A DNA stretch of 64,000 nt. Source: Lateolabrax maculatus (lineage: Eukaryota; Chordata; Actinopteri; Acropomatiformes; Lateolabracidae). Location of the stretch: the NCBI GenBank assembly GCA_031216445.1, contig CM062214.1:5721001-5785000 (forward strand), written 5' to 3'. The notes beneath the pieces are model-generated. The model ran no database searches and was not told where the DNA came from. It saw nothing but the letters and a program-made list of their open reading frames with translations. Shown here piece after piece: positions 12,736 through 24,500 of this stretch (within the stretch, counting starts at the first letter, position 1; every line of letters begins with the position of its first letter). Position numbers and translations under genes: made by a program.

Positions 12736-15700
12736 GGGACAGGGTTTGTGTTGTGGTGTCAAGTGGTTTTGGATGTGACCATGTAAAGTGTGATCATGAT
12801 GTTTTAGCCCTTTGGGTGTTGAAAGCACGCACAAATAGATACTAATCTAATCTCACCAGGCTAAAATTAGCTCATTCAGGGGACATGGCCATCAGATTGC
12901 CTATGGCATGACTCAGATGATAGAAGCTGTACAGCTGTTTGCCCTTTTAAAATCTCATAGATGGCATTAGAGGCTGGAGTGGAATATAAACAGAGCTCAA
13001 GTGGCTCATCTATGGGGTCTATTGTTGTTTACTCATGTTTATAATGTCTTTTAATAGTTGGAGTCTAAACGCTCCACTATGTTCACCTGGTCACTTGAGC
13101 CATTGTTTACATAAATAATTGATTAGTACACTTTGGCATTATAGGGATGATGTTATGATGAAGAATTTAGAAATTTTCCCAAAATGGTAGAACTGCTAAA
13201 CTTCTCTCAGAAACCTCTGCTTTTACATTACCTTTGGGTCACAAAACATCTCACCAGGATTTGGGAGGTCGCTAATGGAAAGTTAAATGACAATATCTCG
13301 ATTTACAACAGGCCTACATACGGAAGATGAGCAACGAAGTTTGAGTGTTTGAGTTTATTAAATTACAAAATAAATAAATTCTGTTACCACAAACCGACCT
13401 AACACTGACCCTTTTACAAGGCCAATGTCCCCTGATCTCTGGCTTCCATCAAACACTCAAACTAAGCTAAGACTCTCACATTCCAGGATGTTAACTGAAG
13501 ACACAAAGGGAAACAGAAACTGACTTTGCAATGCAGATTTCAAATCTGACATGTGTTTAACAAACCCTCTTAAAATATTGAAGTGTGTTGTAAAATGGTG
13601 ATGTTTTACACTGAAAAAATATAAAATGTTAACAGGAACTGTTTATATTCATACATTTAATCTGGAAAAGATGCAATGTGTTATGAAGATAAAGATGGGA
13701 TGAGTGCTCTTTGTTTAGCTTACAGGACAAGAAATGTAAATGTAAATACGCATTTATACAACAGTGAATTGATCATAGCTTATAAGAAAGATAATGTATA
13801 GATTAATAAGAGTATCACAGTATCACAGTCAATGTACATAAATCAAGAATTCCGTAGCAACTATAGATTAAGACTAAATACATTTTTGGGCTGCAATTTT
13901 TTCCTTTTCAAAGGGTGATGACTTCAATTCTGTTATCTAATATAAAACTCTCATTCTTTCGATAGCTGGAAGTGAGGTTAAGTCCGCTCCTTACACTTTG
14001 CAAAATAAAAGTAATTTACAAATATATTTAATGCCTTTTAGACTACATTCCCTGATGCAGCTTTAACCACAAAAACCTAAACACACAGAGATGTGAATCC
14101 CAGTCTCCAGAATCCAGTTCTTTGTTTGCCCAACCATCCACCCTGACCTCTTCCTTTTAACTTCTTTGCAGCAAAAGCATGTCACTTCACGTGTTGGCAA
14201 AAACGGTTGCCAGTGAAGTTCATCCAGGCCACAACTATGTTTCCTTCCAAATGTATTTGGAAAAAGCAAATTAGTAGTATATAAATGTATTTTGTACGAG
14301 ACATGGTTGAAATCTGAGGTTCCTCCTACGTTGGAGGCTATAGAATCCATAGACATCAGTCCTTACTTACTTACTTAATGATATATAGTAGAGTAATCCT
14401 GAATTCCCTCTTTAAGAAGCAGGTCAAACATATACTAAATCATGAATTATACAATGCCCTGCAGTGGACTCAATGGTTCTCAGTTGGCAGTGTTGTTGAA
14501 GGCACCATACATATGGCTATGTAAGTCTGTCTCAGCCCAGCAGCCCTACTACAGAGAACAAGCAGGACAGCAACGGTTATGTAATGCCTATAAAATTAGC
14601 ATGAAGAGACTGGACTCTTCCTAATGTCCAGTTCTGTGGTTAGAAAACATACAGCAGCAGTGGCCATATCACAAACCAAGACATTTTCTGTTTGCCCTTC
14701 AGCTCGAAATATCTTCATTCCTCTTGTGTCAATATCGTATTCCTTCACTGCTGGCAGGCTTCCATTTTACCTCCAACCTCTGTCTGGTAAGCCTTTCAAG
14801 ACTAAAATAAAGCTCTCAATGCAAAAATCTTTTTTCAGATTCAAGCTCAGCTCTGTACACTTGTTCCCTTCCTGCTGCTGAAAAGTTCATAAAAACACAT
14901 GCAGCAGGGATGTGGGAATAGTTGCTATCCTTGTTTTGTTTTCAAGTCAACCTTCACAGCCTGAGGGTAAAACTGAAGCTAGTTAAAAAAAAAAATATGG
15001 CTCCCTCAGACTTTCTTGGTACATTAGTGGTTTAAGATTTTTTTGCTGCAACAGTATCTTGATGCATACATATATCAGCATGTCCAAGTCTATTAGTGTG
15101 GTCTTTACCTCTGGGAAATATGGGGGAAAAAAGCAATAGAGTAGGAATATTAGCTAATAAAAGTTAGAGAGATGAGGAAAATCAATTCAACTATGAATGA
15201 AAACTGACTGTAATGGAGTCAGAAAAATAACACCCATTAGGACAACATAATGTCAAGTCAGTAGAATGTCAACACCAATCCAGTTTTGCAGTGTACTTCA
15301 GCTCTCTTAAATGTCAGTTTGGATGAAACTTGAGACGTACATAATGTTGTTTTTGATATTATTATGGAAATAAGCTCTGGCATGGTGCATTGACTGAAAA
15401 GTTGATGTGTTACTACAGCATTTAGCTAAGCATTACAAAGTGGATATTTGTATTAAACATTGCTGTCAGAGTCACGTGTCTTGTCCACAGATTCTCATTT
15501 TAATTTTCACTTCAAGCCCAATGTGAATAATAACAAATGCATCATAATTGTCCAGCTGTGCCTCTGAGATGATGGCTTGGAGGTACATCAAGTGAATGAG
15601 GATTGAGCACCCTGAATTAACTCTAATTTGTTGGCTAGACACCATTCATTCTGGATTAGACAAAGCTAGCCAAGTCTTTATGTGTAGCCATAAGAGCATA

Positions 15701-18700
15701 GCAATTTTTTTTTGATGTGATTGCTCAGAAATGAGCAAAGAGCAAGGGATGAAATGCCCACAAGCAGTGATGCCAACTCATGTAGCTGCTGGCTGCTCAA
15801 AATATCCAGACAAGTTGCCAGATGACCTCACTTGCTAATATGCGTATGAATATAAGTGACCTTTCAATAATGGAAACCTCTGCGCTCATCAGACCTGTTG
15901 GATTAAACACAGAATTAAATACTAGAAACGTATGTTTAATGGTATAAACCATACTAATCTGCAATGAAATGAATTGGAGTTCAATTCGAAGGTCAATTCA
16001 CCAAAATGCTTACCCGTAGTGGTATATAGCTATACAGATACCACATGCAGATACCTTGCAGAGAGCTGCCACTTGACTTTTATAGCTCCAGATTACATAA
16101 AATTCTCATTAATCATCAAAATCCAAATCATTTTGTACAACTTAAAGATGTTATTTATTTAGCAGCATTGTCATACTATTTAGTGAAGTAATTCTGTGTT
16201 TTTCTATTCATATGTATGTGTGTGTGTGTACACACACACACAGTATACAGTATAAAAAAAAAATATATATATATATATATATCTCCCTCCTCGCTCCTCG
16301 TTTTTCAGAGAAAAAAGATGGCAGACCAAAACGACTTCCGGTTCAAGTGAGGATCGAGGAGCAAGGAAATATCAAATCGGAGACTTGAGCTGCCAAATGC
16401 AGGAAGGACGGCTGGCAAAAAATAACAGACTGTGTGAATGTGTAAAAGTTAACAGGCATCATTAGGACATGAGTAGATCTTAATATAATTACATTTGTGT
16501 ATTCCATTAAATTAATGTGTTGCCTAGATGTATTCATATGGCGTGTATGTATGTAAACAGTTTTAGTCTTCTTCATTTAGCTGCAACTATGGCAGGTAAG
16601 TGTGCAGCATAAGTTACCATGGCAATGTACCCAGATAAGAAGTGAACCACTGTCCCTAACCCTGAAAACCCAGGGTGTAACCTGAAGTCGCTAACCCCAA
16701 ATCCTGCTTTGTAGTACAGGCCGCAGCTAAAGAATGACTACACAGAAGAGATTAAAGCTCAGATTACAATCAAATATACTGATTCTTAACTAGATCTATG
16801 ACACCATAGGACCTTAAGGTGCAATGTGATTTTACTTACGCTCAGCGATGACCAGGGGTGGGTAGAACAGAAAGTATCCCACCAGCTCTGCAGTCAGCTG
16901 GTTCAGGAGGCCGCTGGAGATTGTCCCATTTAGAATCGCATCTTGGTTCTTTACCACATACACCAAAGAAACGGATGGAGAGCCCAGCTCCTGGGACACA
17001 GCCTGGATCTGACGATAAACACAAACACATCGTTTTGAGATTTTATTGGAATCAATTTATCAAATAAGTTACTATGTGACCCAAAGGTGCAATATTAGAA
17101 TGATTTTTCAATTTTTTATTTATAGCCAACACATTAACAGGCAGCAGTGGGCACATGAATAATTCGAACATTTATACAGAAATATCTAATGGTATCATAC
17201 CAAACGTCTAAGCTACCTATAAAGAATGCATAACAGAGCTCCAGACACAGTATGACACTTTCAATGAACAATGTTTTTTTCATTCTATAATAAGACCTGT
17301 GTGATGCTCTGAAAATAATGTGACTGAGTCACCATAGTAAAGTGGATGATAATACGAGGAATTCTCATCACATTGCTCCATGAGCGTCAATATTTCAGAG
17401 GATAAATTATGAATGGCCACTGTATCTGCTTCTGCTAGCTGAGACCTACTTTATGATTATGATGTGTGTGCATGTATATCCTGCAGTCATGAGAGTACCT
17501 TGACAGCCAGAGAGAAGGAGACAGAAAATGCGAGAGAGAGAAAGAAGTGGAGAACAAGGAGGAAAAATAACTGAAAGCATTAAAAAGAACACTGTTGAAG
17601 AATGAGCTTTGATTGTATCACCGGAAATAAACCATTATAAACCACCCCAATGAATCACCACCTTTAGGCGGTGGAGAGGTTTGTGTGTCCCTGTGACCCC
17701 GGAAGCTGTGTTGTCGGGGCCAACAGCCCCCTGTAGGGTCTCCCAAGGCAGACTGATCCCAGGGGAACCAATGAAGGAATTCATCAAGCTGAAGAAGGAG
17801 GTCTCTCTGGCCTGGTCAGCCCAGGGGCTTCCTGATGCAGCAGACAAGTACTGGGAGGCCAGAAGGTTCAGCGGCCCGGGTGTGGGATGAGCTCGGGGAC
17901 GCTATGGAGAAGGACATTCGGTTGGCCTCCTGGAGGAGAACTGCTGAACCAGACTGGGGATATTGCCGAGTGGTGGAAAAAGCTCTTTGAGGAACTCCTG
18001 AACCGGACCAACACGTCCTCTATGGAGGAGGCAGAGCCTGAGAAGCTTTACCCATACCCCTGGAAGAGGTCTCTGAGGTAGTCAAGAAGCTCCTTAGTGG
18101 CAAGGTGCCAGGTGTGAATGAGATTTGCCCTGAGATGCTGATCTGGACATTGTTGGGCTGTCTTGGCCTCTTCAGTGTCTCATGGAGGTTGGGGACAGTA
18201 CTTGTGGAGTGTCAGACCGGGGTGGTTCACATTTTTTAAAGAAGGGGACCAGAGGGTGTGCTCCAATTATCTGGGTTTCACACTGCTCAGCCCCTTTGGG
18301 AAAGTTTATTCCATGGTGCTGGAAAGGAGGCTCTGTCCAATAGTTGAACCGAAGATTTAGGGGGAGCAATGCGGATTCCAAAATGAGTATCCTCCGTAGG
18401 GTGGCTTGGCTCAGCCTTAGAGATAGGGTGAGGAGCTCGGAGCCAATTGAAGTGGTCCGGGGTTCTGATTAGGATGCCTCCTTGGCGCCTTCCCTTGGAG
18501 GTTACCCAGGCATGCCAATCTGGGAGGAGAGCCAGGGTAGACCCAGAACTTGCTGGAGAAATGATACGTCTCATCTGGCCTGGGAGCACCTTGGGATCGC
18601 CTAGGAGGGGCTGGAAAACATTTCTGGGGAGAGGGACATCTGTAATGTCTTTCTTAGCCTGCTGCCACCGAAACCTAGCCCCGGATTAGCGGAAGAAAAT

Positions 18701-21446
18701 GGATGGATGGAGGCCACTGCTACCACTCCCTCCTTGAAGTGTAAATTGCTATCAAACCTGTCTGACTTTTGGGAACTTTTATTGAAAAATTACAGTGCAA
18801 TTCTCAGTGTTTTATGTCTTAATTTGCAGTAAAGCATGTGCAATGTTGATCAGCAGCAGTGTGGCCACAATGCAGTGGCTACACTATGTAAAAAAGCTGT
18901 ATTGTTCCTGTAAGTGCCCAGAAATTCATTATTCACATTAGACTGATTAGCATGCTACATTCAAATACGACATACTTGACAGCATTTTTCACTAAAAACA
19001 GCCTCCATGAACCCATGTAGTACCTCGACAGTGAGCCTGCTGTAGGTCTCCAGCACTTTGTCCTGAGCCTCGTCATAGGCGTTTTCCAGCCTCTGCTCTA
19101 ACATTTGGACAAAGCTGCAGGAGTAGATGTTATCTGTCGGGCCGACAAACCTCAACACTGGGGGGAAAGACACAAAATTATATTTAATTTTTGTTGAAAT
19201 GGAAATGTATTTCAGTCAGTTTCTAATTACAGTATAATAACCATTAGGGTTAAAATTAAACAAAAACAAGCAGACAGAAAAAACATAATTACTCCCTACA
19301 AATCAGAACTTTGTTTTTGACAGTATACATGATTTGTGCTGTTTTAAAATCTATAAAGTCTCAAAATATTAGAGCCTTTAATAAAACTGTGGGTTTGTTG
19401 GTTCTTGATAAGTAGGATGCCTTACAATTCCTATAGCTCTCTTTTGAAGCATATACATTGGATTTGTTTTTGTTTTATGTCCCATACTTCCACACAGTAA
19501 GTTATGTACAGATGTATAAGTGAACAATGTAAAGTGTAATGTGTTTGTTCAAATCAAACCAACATCCACAGTATCCAAATGTTATTTCAAATTATTACCA
19601 CAACAAAAATAAATTGGTATCATCTGTAAATAAATATTTGAATGTCTAGGAAACGTTACATATATAATTTGCTTATAACCTTAACAATAATGGGCCGTTT
19701 TTGTGTACATTTGAATTAATATTATTTATTGCAACATGCTGATACTTATTTTCCAGGTAGTTACTTAATCAGAAGTGTGCAACCTCTCTAATGCCATATC
19801 TTTCTATTTTTTTCAGTAGTGGCAATGGTCAATAATCAAGAAATAAAAAATCCCCCCCACTATTTATTATTTACCATTACAGTTCAGATTTCCATCAATC
19901 ATTATCATCATCATCATCGAGTTCCATCAATGCCAAAGAAGTAATTCTACTAATTTGGAACCATATTTCTGTTAACAGTAGTATATTATTATTTAATACA
20001 GTTCAAACTGTTTAATAAATCTACAGCACCAACAACAGTTATCTGATTTCAGAAGTACTAACTGGAACACTGGTAAAAAGCTGGGGAATCAGAAATGATT
20101 TAGAAACTGTACCACAATCTATTTCATCAAGCTGTATCTGGAATCTGTATTTGGGGCTGTGTTTTTGGTATTAATGAAAGTACCGCTCTAGATAGATGCT
20201 GTCTGTGTGACCACTAAACCTGAGCAGTGAGACAGAGAAAGAGGATTATCACCACTATCTAGAATGAGAACAACTCAAAGAGTACATTTCTGTCAGCATC
20301 ACACCACTCTGCATCAGGGAGGAACAGGGTAAACAATATTGAGTCCATCAGCAGATTATGGAGGATGTTATTAATGTTGTCTCAGTCTTTTTACCGCAGT
20401 CGCCCTCCATTCTCTCCCTGCACTCTGTCTTTCTCTGCTCTTTTTAAAAACCTCTAAAAGGACTGGGATAGGAGAGGTGGAACAATATTTTGACCTAAAT
20501 TCAAACGCTGTGGTGCTCATGAGTGCAGGCTACATCTCCAAAGAAGGCAAAAAAGACTCTACATCCTCCACCAGTCTTATAGTCTGCAACACATTGCAGG
20601 CACAAACAGTGTTGACCCAGTTGGTAATCTTATGCAAATTGGGCTGTGGATGGTAAATTGGCATATACTTTGTATTTATGGTTTAAGAGCTCAACAAGCC
20701 AGAAATTGATTTTTGTTCTTGCCTCAAGTGCCTACTTCTTACACAGCTGCGCACCAACATGGGAATAGTCTTTGCTGCAGTATACATCACACTACAAGCA
20801 ATGAAATGTGTCATTTGGCAATGATGAAAACACAGCACAGATATTTGTTGTCTCCCACTGGTGATTAAAGCCACCATGTTTAGGATTTAAACATTTCCCA
20901 CTATGACGCCCCAGTGGCAGTATGCAGTAATTTTGAAAAACAACCCCCTGGATGGATATAAAATACAGTAAGATGAATGTCTTGAAAGCAACATATAAAT
21001 AAATAAATGCTGCGCTATGTTCACCAGCTAATTGCTAACTTTGACTGCCATTTGGTGGGTTTATCAGAGTTGTTCTACTAAAAACAGCCGCATGCTGCTG
21101 TTGGAAACCAGGTAGATAGGAGCGGTGACAGTGAACCAAAACATTAAAGTTGCAGGCCATAAGATTTTAGTTTTTTGACCCATTGTTAATATAAATATAT
21201 TTATGAGTGCAGCTTTAAGAAATTGTATAATTATGTAAAAACAGTCTCTTTAATTTTATCAAGAACACCACTGGAAAATCTACCAAATTATGTCTGGTGA
21301 GCTGAATTGAACTCCAACACTTGACCAATAGGAATTTTGTGAAAAGTGAAAAGTAATGGGTTTCTAATCAGCACATGTATCTTTTAAATAACAATTTGTT
21401 AATTGCACAGATTTTTCTACCCTTGTTCCCACAAGACTCGGTTTAG

Positions 21447-21523
<77 letters not shown>

Positions 21524-24500
21524 CTGAAATGCGTTTTTTAAAGAGGCTTAAGAGGCTGGCTAAATGAATGGACCAATTTGCCTTTGCTCTGCAATCATGG
21601 GAGTTTGTATGGGATTTAGGGTATCAGAGAGAGTAAAGGAGAGCAGACATGTAATCAGAATTTTCTAATTTTGTCTCTGCTCTACTCTTCCCCTGTGTCT
21701 CCCTCCCTGTACTCTCATTGCATTTTCTATCTCTCTGCTGTCCCTCTGCTCATATTCTCTCCCTCCTCCTCTCTGCACATCTCTAACCTCTGCTATTCTT
21801 TATTCTTTTACACTGCACCTCATCAGACCATTTTTGTTAGATTCTGTTTTGCAAAGGTTGATCTATCTTATCTTATCTTATTGTCCATCAGGTTTCATCA
21901 CCTGTTTTCAGCTGCAGATGAATGCTTGGAGTGGGCACCCAGGTTGCCACGGGAACCAGAACTGCCTTAACCAGTGGGGTGTGCTGCCTGATGTCCGACA
22001 GCAGCTTGTCAAAACCGTAAACATTCAGCGCCTCAACCACCAAGGAGGAAATGTAGACAGTTTTGCCGCTGGTCACGTAGTAACCCAGCGTCACGTTGTG
22101 GGGGCTGCAGTCATCACGTTCCAGCTGTGACAGACAGAGAGAGAGAAAAAGGAAAAGTTGTAGCCTTGTTTTTTTTTTTTTTTAATACTACACTTAAGTT
22201 ACATCAGAATTTCAAGAGCGGCTGTGTACATGTACCCTAAAACATGTTGATGCAAGTATGTCTTGAAGATTTGTGTTCTTATTTCAAAGCACATATGCTG
22301 CAAAGAAGAAACCACACAAACAGCATCAGGAAGGTATAAGTGGTATCCAGTGAAACAAGCTCAGAAGACTATACTGGAGACGTGCTGTGAAGCATCTTTT
22401 TTCGTATATAGTACTTGTTGTATTTGAGGTATGGGTTTAGAATTCAAATAAATCAGACTATGAATATTTATAATATGCCATATTATAAGCCAAATCTGCC
22501 TCGAGGGCATATTTTAGCTGAGACTTCCACAGTTATAAATCTATGTCCTGGAAAAAACAGGTACAGACAACAATCAGTGGTGAGTCAAGGCACGTATTCC
22601 TGGAACTATACACCGCCCACCTTCCTCTACCCTCCACCTTCATCCACACTGTGAAGCTATGGCTGTTGTTACTACAGATCTTTTCTCTTTCCCCATCCTT
22701 CTTTCCCTCTCCTCAGTGAGCGTTAGCTGGCTGCCCCCAGCTAGTCTTTTTCTAGAAAAAAACATATCCTTCTCAGTGAAACTGTATCTCATTACCTCTC
22801 CCCCTCCTCTCATCTCATCTTCATTCCAACAAAAATTAAAACAAAACTCACCCTGTTTTATTTAAGCCACTTCTGTTGCAAGCATGTGCTAAAGATTAAG
22901 CCCCAGTTTATCAAGCAGCCATTTAGTTTTTAGTTATGCTCAGCCACACATTCTTTTATTCCAGCAAACCACTTTTGAGTTTTGCATTTCATTAGAAAAC
23001 AAACAGAGCTTTCGGCTCTTTCATTTTAAGTCTTAACTCAAATGGAATGAGAGGAATTTTGACTTTTTTCTTTTCATGTTTTCAGGTGCTGCAATATTTC
23101 TGACTAAGGCATCTTATGTCCTTATGTCCACCAATATGTGGCCATTTAGAAAATAAAGAAAATATTTCATATTTTGTTGAAAAATTATGCAATAATATGA
23201 TGTACTCCTTGAACCATTACAAAAAAGTATTTTTATTTTAAAACAACTTATCAAAGCTGTCAGCTGTCAGTGGAGTAGCCATTTTGGGTATATTTTAAAA
23301 TGATTAATAATTTATTTATTACGCACTTCTAGTTAACTAGTGCTTATGTTTTTTTTAACAACTATGGTTTATCCTTTGAAGCCTCCATAAACGTTAAATT
23401 ACCATTTAATAACACAGTGTAACATAGATATATAAATAATATATAATCATATATATTTGGGTAGTCTTAAACACATCATAAACCTGCCTGGGAGTGATCT
23501 GTGTACATGTAAACAGTTTATGAATCTGTTATAAAACTATAATAAGCCTATATACAAAGATTGTATAACTGGTCATAAAAAAAAAAAGAAAATACACTTT
23601 GCTTTGGGATTCTTTTTCAGACCAATAAATGGTACACAAGTATGTTCATACAACATAAATAAATATACTATATAGCGTTACTTACCATTTACTACTTACT
23701 ATTATTATTAAAAGTGTGTATTACACATTTATTAAGCACATGTACAAATCCTTTGTAGGCAAGGGTTTGGATTTTAAATTGTTCATAATAGGCTGTTTTT
23801 ACGTTTACTGTTTTACGTATAAATAGCAATTACAAATATTAATTTATATTAGTTTAGAGGAGTTTTACAATGCCATAGAACATTTATTAAATATTTATAA
23901 ACAGTACAGTAGGTTTAAAACTGTTTTATAAATGAAGAAATAAGCTGAAGTTATATGTGTTAAGAGTATATATGGATGAATAATAATGTATGATTATAAC
24001 AATACTGTGTTATCAAGCATTAATCAACTGTTTATACACTAGTTATGGATACTTCATAATACCAGACATAATTGTTGACAAAAATGATTAACACATAAAA
24101 AGACCTTATACTGTATATCTGTTTATAGCTACAATATAGTGTGTTAAAGTGCATAATAAACCATTTAATATTTATATACCACTTAAAAATGCTAAACCAG
24201 GAGGTTAACAGTGTAACCCATTTTGAATTCCTCATGCACCCTGCAGAAGCTGCAAGGTTTTTATTTCACTTGTGTTTACATGCTTGAAAAGCAGTGTTGT
24301 GTCTAATAAAGCCAACCAGACCTGCCCTTGCCCTCTGCTGTCACGTTTTTCTCCCTGCCAACATTTTAAAGCTGTAAAACTGGCCAATTTTGCAAGCAAT
24401 TATGGCTGTTCAATGATGCAACACATTAAATACTGCTTCATGCTAATTTCATGCTGTTTGACAATCCCTGCCCCTGCTGAAGCCAATATTTACTATCAAC

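Larger units (their letters stand above)
10104..16839. other. Intron between exons f and g (6.7 kb)
   Basis: The largest complete intron. It holds the (CT)n tract, a pyrimidine-rich stretch at about 11100-11430, TIR family A copy 11798-12348, a poly-T run at about 12704-12733, alternating TG/CA and AT tracts at 16212-16281, and a short inverted repeat at 16283-16375. No exon could be supported. Confidence 0.7.
19158..21901. other. Intron between exons d and e
   Basis: 2,744 nt. Contains a family D repeat copy (20940-21190) and a long (TG)n tract (21449-21520). A pyrimidine-rich block at 21670-21790 has no clear role. Nothing else is identifiable. Confidence 0.7.
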
